Source: Aotearoamyces nothofagi | Taxonomy: Eukaryota; Ascomycota; Leotiomycetes; Leotiales; Tympanidaceae | Direction: 5' to 3' | NCBI GenBank assembly: GCA_015345905.1 | Contig: JADDTR010000005.1 | Coordinates: 62,001 to 126,000 of the forward strand | DNA length: 64,000 nucleotides | Shown: in pieces, positions 22,652 through 35,520 of the stretch | Layout: every line of letters begins with the position of its first letter | Numbering within the stretch: position 1 is the stretch's first letter | Position numbers and translations under genes: made by a program | Notes under the pieces: model-generated | What the model saw: only the letters and a program-made list of their open reading frames with translations | Told to the model about the DNA's origin: nothing | Database searches by the model: none

Positions 22652-23162
22652 ATGGATTCAATCATAGCCTATTTGCCTCCTCACCCAGGATTGCTCCCTA
22701 AATGGCTCTTATTCGTAAATCCATCACTCCACAGTTGAAATACCCATCTAACACAGGCAGATCGCTGTAGTCTCAGTAGGCAATTCAGTTCAATGCTACG
22801 CGACTCAGTACTACACAAAGCGCATCTACAATCTCGATCCATCGAAGCCGTCTGCACCCAAAACTGCATCTGCATACCCAGATGACATCTCTGCATCAAC
22901 AATAACACCACTTTCTGCTCGGCTCTTCGGAACGTGGACATTCCTTACAAGCATTGTTCGTCTCTATGCAGCATATAACATCGAGAACCCTGCTATCTAT
23001 CAGCTTGCAATATGCACCTATGCAGTTGCCTGGGCTCATTTCATGAGTGAGTGGTTGGTGTTTAAGACTGTGAAATGGGGAAGTCCTCTGGCAGGACCGA
23101 TAATTGTCGCGAATGCTAGTTTGATATGGATGATTTTGCAATGGGGATATTATGTCAAATAA
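22652..23162 (+). CDS. ERG28: Ergosterol biosynthesis scaffold protein ERG28
   Basis: Two exons (22652-22714, 22761-23162; intron 46 nt) give 154 aa. ERG28 is a small four-helix ER membrane protein that tethers the C-4 demethylation enzymes (ERG25, ERG26, ERG27). The signature segments LPKWLLF before the intron, then SARLFGTWTFL and the FMSEWLVFK region are visible, with hydrophobic helices around them. The acceptor after GGCAG was chosen because it keeps phase and gives the family-like LLFIAVVSVGNS. It is convergent with the galactose gene. Confidence 0.93.
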
Positions 23163-23336
23163 AGGGCTAAATAGATTTCAGTGAAATCAGTGTACGAATA
23201 AGACGTTGTATGAATAGAAATACGAAAAGACATTCCCCTCCTAAGCACTAATGATGAGAAATTCCAAATTTAAATATGAGTTGAAATTTCTATTCTATGT
23301 GATTTATATATAGTTACAAACAGCCTTCTTGGTAGT

Positions 23337-24702
23337 TTATAGGCGTTTTCTATATAGCTCTCCTCCACAGCTGCGTAGTCTTGCTGCAGCTTGCTCTGGT
23401 GTGATATCTCGCTGGGGTTCGGCCATGAGCTCGTAGCCAACCAAGAATTTCTTCACTGTAGCACTACGTAGAAGAGGTGGATAGAAATGCATGTGGAAAT
23501 GTGAGGCATTAATTTCCTCATCGGTACCCTCCAAAGGAGCTTGGTGGATTCCGGAGCCTGTATAATCATTAGTCATCTCAGCACATGTAGTAATTAGTAT
23601 GAGCGACTTGCTGTATGGAAAGTTTGTCTCGAAAAGGTTGTCATATCTTCTCGTAACCTCAGAAATTGCCTCTGCAAATTCTAGCTTCTCGTTTTCTTTG
23701 AAATCTGTTAACCCCCGCTTATGCTCCTTGCTGATAATCATGACTTCGAATGGCCATGTGGCCCACCATGGACACACAACGAGGAAGCTAGCATTCTGGA
23801 ACACAATTCTCTCTTTCTTCTCAATTTCCAACTTAGCATAATCCTCTAACAGGTTGCAGCCCTTATGTTCTCGTCGATACTTTTGTAACTGCTCAATTTC
23901 CGTCGCAGGTTCTTCAGGTAGTCCTGTCGTGGTCCAAATCTGGCCATGGGGATGAGGGTTAGAGCAACCCATTGCAGCACCCTTGTTCTCAAATATCTGC
24001 ATCCACTTATACTGAGCAGTTGGTGTCGCGATCTTATTGGTTTCACCCCATGGTGGGGAGACAGAAGTAGGCGGGTCTTGTCTGGCTAATGGAGAATTTG
24101 GCGAGAGATGTGCGGCATAGATCTTTGTCCACATTTGTATAACGGGAAGTATTTGGATAGGCGTAAGGTCGGCCAGGGTTAGGTTGTGTAAGGGCGAGAA
24201 AGTAAGGACATAGCATTTCCCGGTCACCGATTCGGCTCGTAGGAGGAGGCTTGATACATCTGCACAAGGATAAGTATACAATCTGCATGCGCCCAAGGAA
24301 TCATCGTTACCATTTGCGTTCACTTCCGGCTTGTATTCTGCCTGTTCTTCTTTGACAGCACTATAGTCGTTTACGAAAACGTAGGTACTTTTATAAATGG
24401 GATTGGTGTCTCCTTGCGCGCGTTTATTACCAGGACAGAGATAGCACTTGACACCTGGTTAGAAATGTTCGGCCATTAAAAATCAACCAGTGGCATACTG
24501 CTGGGTCATACTCCGGAAGTGTCGTCTTCGACGCGGGCTCTTGAGCGCCTCTGAAGAAATAAGTTAGCTTTTCGTTCCAGAGCCGCTGCCGTCGAGCTTA
24601 CTGCCATGGCCTCTTAGTTCTGTGCGGAGAGACAAGAAGCCAGCTTCCGCGCAACGGGTTGAATCGCCTATGCGATATGTCGTCTAGGATTGCATCTGGC
24701 AT
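23337..24702 (-). CDS. GAL7: Galactose-1-phosphate uridylyltransferase (GAL7 type)
   Basis: The enzyme swaps UMP between UDP-glucose and galactose-1-phosphate in the Leloir pathway. Exons I support: 24702-24602, 24550-24499, 24446-23612 and 23557-23337. The HIT-type active site [12 protein letters not shown] is intact, as are [10 protein letters not shown] with its zinc-type Cys and [14 protein letters not shown] near the end. The last intron uses a GC donor (GCAAGT) and is 54 nt, so it stays open in frame if retained; removing it restores [14 protein letters not shown] further 51-nt in-frame intron is likely at 24310-24260 (donor GTAACG, acceptor TGCAG), since the residues it encodes look foreign to the family; with it removed the protein is 385 aa, the usual length, otherwise 402 aa. 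Confidence 0.93.
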
Positions 24703-25778
24703 CTTTCTAGTGGCGTTAACTAGATAGCAATCTAAGGTTTTCGTTCGTAGAGTCCGGCTAATGTAGTAGAGTTCGGATGAATGTTTACCAACTAACAAGA
24801 TTGCAGCAAAAGTGAATGGAAGCTAAAAAGAATAATAAGCTTAACTTGACAAAGTCATATATATGGAGAGTATCGTGACCATGAACGTATGTTGCATTGC
24901 CACCACCGCGGGGTGGAGTCATCCCCTCCGCTGCTCCGCCGCAGCGGACCAGCCGCCATGCACGCCCGGAGTAGCCCATGGAGCAAGCTTCCTATCAGCC
25001 CTGTACTGAGGCTCAAGTTATAGAGCACTGGTAGTTAAAGTGCCTGGCCTGGAAACAGCAGAAAAGAAGCAATTCGGAGTATACTGGTGCTCTGGAACAT
25101 TGCCTGTTCTGGGTCGTGTACCGTTAAAACTCGTCAAAGCTTAATGACCTTCGGCATATTCTCGACCCTGAAATTCCCGTCGCATGCCAGTATCGAGTGC
25201 TCCGTCGGTATCTTATCGGGGACAATTGGAGGTATGTGATTGGCTGAGAGGCGTGTTTCGGCACGAATATATGGGGCAGACTGCATCGGGACGTATGAGG
25301 CGAATTGCCGTTGTCTCTGGGCCTTCATCAACGACGAAACTTTTCCATCATCACACCACAAATCGTCACCTTATAGACCTTTTATAGACGCCGTTTCACG
25401 TGTTGCCTCAAATTATAGCCACAGAGACCCTATCTCGGAGGCGGACGGCTAATCTCCAGCCACCTGCCGCTGGACACTGCTGGAATAGGACCCTGGAACT
25501 GCCAAAACCTGACTAGATTGTACATATTCAGCTCCCAGGCAGTTCGCCATCTACGGTGCCACGCCGGTCTGCGCTTCCATTGCCGACGTTGCACGGCAGC
25601 TCTGCCAATTAGATGCAAATCCTGTGACTCTTCTCCACAACTTATACCGATGTTGACTTGACTGAGTCTTACGAGTACGGAAACACCAGCACGTTCTCCT
25701 ACCCCTAAAACCATATATAAGACATAGCTCTCGGGCATCCTGACATCTGCACACTTGCTCTTGTCTTTGTTCCTTATT
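24703..25778. other. Intergenic between divergent genes
   Basis: Promoter region for the galactose gene (left) and the F-box gene (right). There is a small GC-rich island with CCGC and GGTGGAG blocks near 24900-24975. No gene is visible. Confidence 0.5.
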
Positions 25779-26854
25779 ATGTCTTTAGAAATCTCACCAG
25801 TCGACAACATGGTGGTCAATACCACTGGAATAGACTTCTTGCCGAATGAGGTCGGTACAATACAATGACCCTCACCTGTGATCAAACCTGACAATTAATA
25901 GCTATTAATGCAAATCCTCACATCCTTCTCGACCCGAACATTGCTTCCCCTAACATCCATTTCTCACCGTTTTCACGACATCATCCTCCGAATTCTCCAC
26001 CATCGATTACTTGCTGCTGCATCACTCCTCGACCACAAATTGATCTTTGAATGCTTTCATCCAAGTGCTAAACTTAGTACACCGGGTCTTCTATGCGATT
26101 ATCTTGGAACAGATGGTCTCAGTAACATTGCCGGCGAAGGATCATTATACGGAGATGTGGAGAATACTGGAAGACTAGGAAAACTAGCTGGTCTCTATTC
26201 ACATTTCCGACCTCTCGAGCCAGAGTTCGAGAGACCGCGAAGAAGGCATCCCGCTGGTGAAGTCCCAAACCATCCAGATTCAAGCACCATATTTCCTGGC
26301 GGTCCAGATCCTGCACCTAAACCAGAAGACGAGGCACCATCTCAAACCATCAGTCTCGAATCCTATGAACTCTTCACTCAGCTAGAGACCATTACAAACG
26401 TTGTGAAGCTTGGACCTAAAAAGGGTCTATTTGTGAGCTGCGTCACGGTTGGCAAGGGAATTATCAGAGTTTGGAGAAACTGGTTAGCAGCATGCGCCGT
26501 ACTACCAGGACCCAAGGATGCAGCAGCAAGCACACCGACGGAGATTCATACAACCGAAGAACAAAAGAAACGGACGATATGGCTCGGCAATGATGGCAAT
26601 ATTGGAATACGTTTACGTGTTATCGAGAGGGAAGATCTCGGTAGCCCAATTTTGCTGAGAAGTGGTGAGGACGCGCCTGTCACTTACACTCTGGAATATG
26701 AAGGTATGCTTCGATCCTGCAGAGGCCTGTACGAGCAGAACTGACCGAAATAGAACTTGTAATAAGGACAACTCAGTTATTACTGAAAGTTGAAGAGTCT
26801 CTCCAGCAAGAGATAGCCCACACAGGTAAAGCTATTGTGATCGGATCGTGGTAG
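25779..26854 (+). CDS. F-box domain protein
   Basis: Three exons (25779-25850, 25902-26703, 26754-26854) give 324 aa. An F-box lies near the N-terminus: DFLPNE, split by the first intron, continues as LLMQILTSFSTRTLLPL and SISHRFHDII, fitting the helix pattern that binds Skp1 in SCF ubiquitin ligases. The remainder has no recognisable substrate domain; it is a fungal-type region ending in RTTQLLLKVEESLQQE, reached only when the last intron is removed (phase 1, donor GTATGC). The first donor, GTCGGT, is weak, but it is the only one that keeps the frame. The substrate is unknown. Confidence 0.8.
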
Positions 26855-28271
26855 TGGATTTATCCACTAGTCAGGAACAACTTGACGACAGACTTGGCTT
26901 GAAGGCGATATTTGACCAATATCATCCCTATCGACCGCCTCTATAAAATACGAGATAAATGGGGGATTTTATGACAATTACTTACGATTTTTTACTTGCT
27001 TAGGACGCTATTGCAATTTAGATGGCGAATATTTTGAGCCACTACATACGGCTATTTTCCCTATGACTTGGGTGCGTTAAGATGACGCTGTATGCGTTGA
27101 CGAGGCTATTATGATATGACGGGATTTGAAACAGGATGGGATAGGATAGACGGATTGGGTAATTGGGATAGACGGTCAAAGTCGGCGCTACTGAGACTAA
27201 CTGCCATGAGAATCATTGGCTGGTTTTGTGAATTAATGGACACTTTAGCTGCATGCTTGATTAAACAAGGATCATTTGCCATCACCCGATTGATCATGTG
27301 GGATGGAGTTTGGCTTACGATACAGCTGTACTGGTACATTAGAACCTGCATAAGACGCCGTCTTCGATAATTCATTTTGCCAATAAGAGATAAACATATT
27401 TTTATACCAGGAAGATCCGGGTCTCGTTTACTATATTTCTTATTATTCCTTACCTCTCTCAGCCTTCTGCAACTATGTGAATTCCAGACCTTGTAGCCGA
27501 AAACCCCTTTTTCTAATATGCCGACGATACAGAAAAGCCCCTCTAAAGTATCCTTTAATGCCGACATCTACAGAACCAAAGCTCCTCATAATACTCCACG
27601 CTACTGTATACGGGTATACAAACCATCCCATCGATTCATTAGTCTTGCTCGTGCTACAGCGTCATCATAGCTCAAGGATGGGAAGTGATTGCTCCTGCCT
27701 CTCCGCTCTCACCATCGCACTTCTGCAGCACTGATGCCTCCTCTCTTATCTGTACCCTTTCCGCCAGTTCTCACGCCATTGGCCCTTCTCTCGTCGCCGC
27801 TACCCTCCCCGTCGCCACTCCCGTTTCTCGCCATCTCCTCCTCTCGACATCATGTAACCCCCTACAATCAAACCGCCCCCCCCCTCAACCCGGCACTTTC
27901 ATAGCACGACCGAGAATCCACCACCAACTGATGTTTGAACGTGTGTCTGTGATCCTATACCCCATTTCTGATACGATTACTCCTTGGTTATATACAAGTT
28001 TCCGGCGAGTCAATCCACTTTTCAGGTTGTCTGAGGAAGCTCGACACGCTGCTTGTTCACTTCTCTCGTTCTACAATAGACATTACTGCGCCCATCACTA
28101 CTTTCACACCTTAAAATAGTAACAAATGAGTAAAATAGCAACTACACAATCTCACAAGATTTCTTAAATCTCACTTGATTCATTTTCATTCTATTTTGTC
28201 GCAGCTCCAATCTAGCTACTAGAACATATCCCAAACCCAAAAACCTCATCAAACATTTCCTTTCTCAACAT
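26855..28271. other. Intergenic between convergent genes
   Basis: A 1.4-kb stretch, AT-rich on the left and C/T-rich around 27690-28000. The frames here are low-complexity (Pro/Ser/Leu from CT-rich DNA) and I do not call a gene. It should carry the 3' UTRs of the F-box gene and SEC27. Confidence 0.5.
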
Positions 28272-31261
28272 CTAATCACTAGTGTCAACCAGAGTTCCTT
28301 CAACGGCTTCCGCATCAGGTTCCGATCCATCTCCATTAAGGACCTCATCAGTATTCTCGCCTTCCTTAGCATCCTCGCTTTCCTCAGCGTGGCCATTAAC
28401 GGCAATCGGCTCATCGACCTTGGCAACCCCCTCGCTCTCAAGCCTTAGATATTCCTCCCATTCGGGGAACAATTCTTCGTCTTCACCAGGAACAGCGATC
28501 ACTCTCGCTACACGTCCCTTCTTCTCCTTCTCTAGCTCGCTCTTCCATATACCTACAGTCTTCACTGCCACAGATGGCTTATAAGTCTGTGCAAATAAGA
28601 CGGCTTCAGCGGTACGGCCAGTCTTTATCAAGAGATCGATGCATGCCTCTACATCGGCGAGCTGCCACAGACATGAGAATGCGACGTTGTGCGCACCATT
28701 GGCTTCTGCTTGCTCAGCCAAGGCTTTCAGACCTTCACGATCGCCTGTTGATGAGTGCAGGAGTAGGAGGGAGCCAAGATCCTTAGCGTTTTTGAAGCAT
28801 TCGGCTGCAAGAGCGACATCCCACGCGGTAAGAGCGGCATCACCGACAGTTTTCCACTTATGCTCAACGTCCGCTTCCCTGGCAAGCTCAAGAGCAATTG
28901 GGAGTTGACCGAGAGCAAGTGCGAGGTCGAATTTATGTTCAGGATCCGTTGCAACAGCAAGAGCAAGTTCCTTGTGGCCTTGACCCTCAAGGAACCGAGA
29001 AATTTTGTTGAGTTGATCGGTAGGAATAGAGGGGAGAAGTTCTTCGGCGGATTCCATGTCATCCCGGAGAACAAGAGTCTGATACTCTACAACCGAGAGT
29101 GACAGAGCAAAGGAGGTAACATTGACGTCTTTGTCAGCGAGATAAATCCGCGAGTCACGCTGGATATAACCGAGGAGGTACATAGATTGGTCGAAGTGAG
29201 AAATGGTGTAGGTCTGATCTCCAACGAGGTAGTTGAGACGATTGGTGCTGTTGGTATATATGAAGCAATCACCAACCCATTCTCCAGTTCGTACGCTACG
29301 AATGTAAGCAATTGACAAGAATTGGCGCCCTAAGACTTACCTCTCATTGATGTCTGTGATGACTTCAAACGCTGACTCAACGCCATCCTCTTCGACTTCG
29401 CCATTTTGTACAGCAGCTATGTAATTCTCTCTTGAGAATCTTAAAACGTAGAATGTATCTTCACAGGCAAGTGTGACAAGCTCTCCGCTTTCTGACCAGT
29501 AAACCTAGTACTGTCAGTGCTGCCACTCTCATCTTATTTGATTATCTTACCTCTTTAGGATCAACTTCAATTCTTCGAACTAATGCTCCAGTTTGCCAAT
29601 CGAAAAGCCCAATACCACCTTGACCCTTAACACCAAGAAGAACGCCACCGGACAAACCTTCAGCTTGGAAACCAACATCTAGTCCACCAGCCTTCTCGAC
29701 AAAGTTTTTGTATATCCGTACGCTTGTCGCAGATTCCCTGATTGCATAATCGTTGTTGTTTTCTTTCGATCCCCAGACGAAGTCCAATGCTGAACCGAAA
29801 GCCTTGTTTCGCCACGCCAGAGCTGTGTAGATGATATATTCTCCGTCACCGCAAACCGAGACAAATCGCCCATTCGGTGAGTGGAGGAGAGTTTGTGGGT
29901 AAACCTCACAAGTGCCAAGGTCTTTGGTAGGCAAGGTGATTGGCGCGCCATCCTTTATTGAGGAATCTGTTCCTATTAGCTTGAGATGAGGGGTATTTTC
30001 GACATCTACTAACCTCCACCCTTGATAATTGAGGAAAGAACCTCGCTGTGTTTCGCCCAAATCAGTTTTCCAGAATTATCCATTGACACCGCTGGCTCTT
30101 CACGACCCATCTTGATCACTACCGCACCGTCATCAAATCCAATAGCCACTCCTTGCTTGCCTCTTTGATAGCTGACACACCATGCTCTTTCTAGCCCATA
30201 ATTCAAGGATTGTTCGAGTCTGTAGGTGTTCGCATGCCATATTTTGACTGTTCCGTCTTCTGAACCAGAAATGATAACAGGCAATTCAGGGTGGTAGCAA
30301 GCAAATGAGACATTGCTAGTATGCCCCTCCAGAGTCGCAATAAGGGACTTGGTTGTATAATCCCAGATTTTGACTGTTCGATCATCTGATGTAGTGAGGA
30401 GATATGGCTTGTCGGATTGTGGGTAGTAGTCAACATGATTGACACCTTTCGTCTCATGCGCTTCAAGTGTGAAATTTGCTGTGGATGAACCTAAGCTCCA
30501 GATCTTAACCGTCCTGTCCAGACATGCTGAAGCAAATGTATTCGTATCCTTCGGGTTGATAGCCAATCCCATAACATAATGGCCATGTCCCTCGAAGATC
30601 TGTACGCACTTCCATCCCTTGTCCCAATCCCATAGCTTGATTGTCATGTCGTCCGAGGCGGTGAGGACAAACGGTTGTGTTGGGTGGACAACAATGGCAC
30701 GAATGTAATCTGGGTGTGCTTCGAATGCAGTGATCTTTTCGGATGTATTATAATTGTAAACCCTTAATTGAAAGTCGTCTGAACCACAGACTATCCAGTT
30801 CTTGCGCGCAATGAAGCGGCCAGCTCTAACGGGCACATCGGTCAATTCGAACGATTTGACAATAGCCTAAAATGATCAGTCAGGTCGTATGAATGATTAA
30901 GATGACCTTACCTGAGTCTCGTAGGACCAGATATAGGCATGTCCTAGGAGTCCAAATGTCAGCTTCGTCCATTAGCTGGAGAGAGAAGGGGGGCCGTACC
31001 GCTATATAGTGTTGTCAAGATCCATGGCTCAACTGGATGGAAATCGATCCCCTTGACTCTTTCACTCTTCGCAAAGAGTTGTCTCTGGATTTGATACCCC
31101 GAATTAGTAAGCTGCGCCATGTTTCCTGTATGTGTCTCGCGCCTGGAGGTCTTGTTCTACGCTCGAGTTCAAGACGACCAGAACGCTGCAAATAAGGATT
31201 AAAGAATGGTGATTGAGATAAACTCGGAAGTAGGAGCACACACCTTTACGTCCAACCGCAT
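28272..31261 (-). CDS. SEC27: Coatomer subunit beta' (COPI)
   Basis: Seven exons (31261-31244, 31084-31000, 30943-30912, 30866-30014, 29966-29551, 29504-29341, 29295-28272) give 863 aa. Beta'-COP is part of the COPI coat for Golgi-to-ER transport and binds di-lysine cargo through its first propeller. The first exon encodes only MRLDVK and the second continues [17 protein letters not shown]. Repeated WD40 strands follow, for example [38 protein letters not shown] and [14 protein letters not shown] second propeller and an alpha-solenoid make up the rest, closing in an acidic tail. The first intron (159 nt) is the longest in this gene. Phases agree at all six junctions. Confidence 0.95.
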
Positions 31262-31799
31262 AGCTGCTGTTCACTTTAGAAATCGAAACGAAAGTAACGA
31301 GTGCGTATGCGCAGGAGAGATGTGGCTTCCCGGCGGCCAGTAACAGCGCTGCTGCTAAAACCAAAGGTTGTGGTTAGATACGTGCACCTATGGGGCTGTA
31401 AATTATATACGAAGGCTCTGCGGAATCATTGAATATCGTGTGGACGTTGGAGAGGTCGATTCACGTTGGCGGTTCTTTTGATATTCGTGGTCTTTGGTAG
31501 CTGTTGGTGGACCGCGATCCCTGTTAAAAAATACACTAGCCTAATTTGTACTGGTTGCAAGGTAGCTCGGCAGCAATCATTTTCTATGAACACATCACAC
31601 TGCTCGCAGGTTTAAAGAACTATCGCTGTATTCATATTCCTTCATTGAATAAGCTCAGTACATGGGCATGTAAAGTCATCCCTTTACATTCCAATATGGT
31701 ATATCCCAAATTTCCTCCGAACATGAGTGAAATGCAGTTTGCTAAATGCTCAAAAAACCCCGCATTGTCCAACCTTTCACAAAACACCTCCACAAGCTC
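31262..31799. other. Intergenic: SEC27 promoter and 3' flank of the mannitol gene
   Basis: Both neighbours are on the minus strand. No gene or clear motif is seen in these 538 bp. Confidence 0.55.
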
Positions 31800-33097
31800 C
31801 TATTCTTGGTCTGCTTGCACCCTCTCCACGACCTCAACAACCTTTGGGAACAAAGGATGACTAGGTTCGAGTTGGCAGACCTGTGCAACAACCTCCTTGG
31901 GTGACTTTTCCTTCATTATCTTGGCTAATTCAGCGCTCTCTTCATCGTCCTCAACATTCTGGAATCGGAATGCCAACTCAATTGCGATAAGTAGACCAGA
32001 AAAGTCCTTACCAGCCTGGGCGAGTTCTGAGGCAGGTCCGATAAATCGTTCTTTACGGCTCAGCTTTCGTAAAGGTGCACGTCCGACACGCTCAACTGCA
32101 TCTTCGAGATGTGGATTCGAGATGCGTTTGATAATTTTCTCTACGTACTCCTTCTGTTCATTGGCTTCAATACCATGCTTGCCAACAATCAATTCGCTTG
32201 TCTCTGCCAAAGCTTTGCGCACAATCTCTTGGACATCCTTGTCTTGTAGCGCGTCGTATACAGTGGTCTTTTTCAGATAATAGCCATAGTAGGCTGCTGC
32301 CGAGTGGCCAGTATTGACAGTGTATAGTTTCCGTTCGATATATGGAACCAAGTCGTCAACCCATTTCACACCCTTGATTGCCGGAGGTTGATGGTCGTGG
32401 TAAGGCGACTTATCGACAACCCATTCATAGAATTTCTCAAGCTTTACATCCAAGCCGGCATCCTCATCTTGCGCGGGAACAATACGATCGATTGCGGAAT
32501 TGGAATATCTTGCCCGTTCATGATGGTCATGTAGACGATCGTCAGGAGTGTTATCGTTCTTGATATATGCAGCCAGAGTGTCAGTTGCGCCGATAGCATT
32601 CTCGCAGGCAATAACGGCAATAGGTGTGGCGTCGTTTGATCTTGCATCGATACCTTTGGCAATGACGGGAGCAATAAACTTCAGGACATTGGGTCCAACA
32701 GAGCAGGTAACGATATCACAATCGATGATCTCCTTGATGGCGTCCTCTTCGTTTGTTTTCGAGTTGATAGCCCGGTAATTTGTTATCACAGACTCGCTGT
32801 TATTGTCTGTGCCGACTTGAATAACCTTGTAGGATTTGGTCTTCTGGAGTTGTTCAATGACGGCATCTTGGATGTCAACGAAGACTACCTCATAGCCAGA
32901 GTTGTGTAGGAATCTACAATTCAAAGGTCCGTTAGCGAGCTGCCATTGGGCCGAGATAAGAGTATATGGCTCCGAAAACAAGTTCGACAAAGTCTAACAT
33001 CTGATATCTCTCTGAAGCAGACCAGACGGGAGTCTTACTCAGCTACAAAACCTCTTCCTATGTTTCCTGCGCCGAAGTGTACCGCCTTCTTTCCCAT
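31800..33097 (-). CDS. mpdA: Mannitol-1-phosphate 5-dehydrogenase
   Basis: Two exons (33097-33039, 32913-31800; intron 125 nt) give 390 aa, the usual length. The enzyme reduces fructose-6-phosphate to mannitol-1-phosphate with NADH, feeding the mannitol pool used in stress tolerance and carbon storage. The first exon encodes the dinucleotide-binding start [15 protein letters not shown], joined by the splice to [13 protein letters not shown]. Later motifs include VIACENAIG and the catalytic-region segment [13 protein letters not shown] typical of polyol-specific long-chain dehydrogenases, and the C-terminal helices with [15 protein letters not shown]. Confidence 0.95.
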
Positions 33098-33671
33098 GGT
33101 GGCGATCAAGTTGAGGATACAGGGGTGTTGGAGGGCTTATCAGCTTGGCGGGGCAATGTATTTATTTGGATGCGGAATGTACTTGGAAGAAAACAGACAG
33201 GCAAAGCAGTTCAAATGCAGGACAGCAATCAGGTGTGTTCAGCTGAAGCTTTTGGCAGAAGAGATCTGTGGCAAGATGGGGGAAATGGGAGATTATATCC
33301 GTTTCAGCGGTTCACGTCACGATAGTTGCCAGTATCTAAGGCATTCTACCCTTCACGCTTACCCTTCTGACCAAGGCACGGGCTGAGGTGGAAAGGGAAG
33401 GACTAACAGCGGGTTTGACGGGCTTGACGCAGATCGCGCTGTTTGGAATGCTGGCCTCTTCAACGGCCTCGTTACCTGGCCCCTTACTGAATACAACCAG
33501 AACAGGCATTGCTGGGGCATTGCTGGGCTGCGGGACCCTCGAAGCACGGCGCAGTGGAGGACTTCAGCGAGCAGAGCGTGCTGATTCGCCGGCCTGCGGT
33601 GCTGAGCAAAGCCCGCGCCCGAGCAGGCGTAGGCGTAGCGGGTGGTAGGGACATCGTAACTGATCGTAACT

Positions 33672-33720
33672 GGCAGAGTGGCAGGAGTGGCAGGAGTGGC
33701 AGGAGTGGCAGGAGTGGCAG
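33672..33720. repeat. 9-bp tandem repeat (GGCAGGAGT)
   Basis: About five near-perfect copies of GGCAGGAGT in a row. The unit is divisible by three, so frames through it read as Gly-Arg-Ser repeats without meaning a gene. Confidence 0.85.
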
Positions 33721-35460
33721 TGACCACGGCCTTTAGGGGTGGGCCACTGCTGACGCATGGTCGGTGTTTTAGAGGGTGCCGGTGACGCAATGGGCCACGG
33801 CCGGGCGGGCGAATCAGCGCGGCAGCTTTTGCCCGCAGTTGCCAATTCCTCCCACTTGCTGCCGGGCGAGTCTACGGCTCGTCCAGCCAGGCCTGTTTTG
33901 GCTTCGCTCTGCCCAGACACCTAGGTGTGCCCGGTGTCCGCGACGGGCGCTCATTCGCCAGGCCCAGGGCACACCGGGGTTAATGCCACACCGAGAGCAT
34001 GCGACTCGGCACAGTATTATGAAGCAATTAATGTAATTAATACGGTCCTGGGCGACGGGGTTTCTGCGGAGCGGCTACGCATCTGCACTCCGTACATTGA
34101 TTTACATTGATTGCACTGATTATCCTGCGCATAATCCTCCACAGGCGTGGTCGACGGCTTGCCGGCTGGCCCGGCTAATCGTTTCTCCCCCCTCGTCGCC
34201 AGCAGTGCTGGGTTCTTCCTGCTATGTAGTATCGACGACGAGCATCTCTCACGGGCGCAGCAAGTGCCTGACTCGCTCAACAAAGACCGAGCCGGCCATT
34301 CAGGCCATGCAGCGTACGGCCTCTGAGACACAACCCGCCCCCTCTCTCGCCTCTATCGCATTCCGCAAGTTCCCATACTTCTCCATCAACTTCCCCATGG
34401 TGGCTCGTGGACATTGGGATCCCGACCTGCACCCCCCGTGCGCGACAGCCGTCTCAGCGGAAGGGCTGAGGACAGCATAGGATGTTTCTTTCGTCAGCTC
34501 GGCTCATCTGGCACGACAGGCCCAGCTAGCCGCTGTGAGCTGGCTCGGTCGGGGCCATGCCCGTCGAGTATCAGCATACCCACCGAATATACCCGCCAAC
34601 ACCTGTGCAGTGCGCCGGAACAAACAACGCATGTAGACATTTCGGAGCGATCGTGCAAGGGACTGTCTCCTTTGTGCACAGTAACCAACCCCTCTGCCAT
34701 TCCCGGCTATAGAGGTATGCACTGCACTGCACAGGAGAGAGAGGGTGGGATCCAGCGGCGCAAGCGGAGAAGGCGCTTCCTCGCTTGGTGTGTATCATAT
34801 CATGGTGCTGTCCCGTACCTGTCATTTGCGCGCGCAGGCAGTATCGGGCCGCAGGCTTGGGGAATGGTGTGTGTGCATGGCCATGATATGATGATGAGAG
34901 ACTATAGTACGATATTACGACAGTCCGAGAGCACCCTCTGCGTAGAATACAGTAAAATACAGTAACTCGTAATGCACCGTCTGCACCGCTCAGTAATAAT
35001 ACCGTAACACTCTTACGCGCGCAAACGGGCCGAAGTCGATGATAGGACTATTGGCGTACCTGGGAAGTGCCTTGCAGCAAACTCCGGTTTGGTCCGGGCC
35101 AGGGAGAGGGAGACGTGCCAGACCCGCTTTCTGCTGGCGATTACGAGCTTGTGGGGCGGAGCGGAGAATGGAGTCTGAGATAGCAAGATAGGGCAGGCCC
35201 TTGCTAATCTGGGGCTCCACAGTCACGTGATGGCCCTGGATCTCCAACGGCGGGCCAAGACACGATGGCATCGCAGGCCGTAGACGCCGCACCGTCAGTC
35301 ACCTTCCGTTTTCTGGATAAGCCGTGGCCGATAACCGCTGTAGCAGGCTGCGTCTCGTCTCGTTTACACGGCGTCCCAGGGGGGCCAGCCCCCAACCTCC
35401 CAGTCTCGCTGCGCTCGTTTCCGTGGCGGACGATGTACTGTGCTTGGTATATGATGATGG

Positions 35461-35520
35461 GAGGTGGTGGGAAGTGGTGGGAAGTGGTGGGAAGTGGTGG
35501 GAAGTGATGGGGAATGATGG
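35461..35520. repeat. 10-bp tandem repeat (GAAGTGGTGG)
   Basis: Six units of ten bases; the first three inner copies are perfect and the last ones drift to GAAGTGATGG and GGAATGATGG. Confidence 0.85.
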
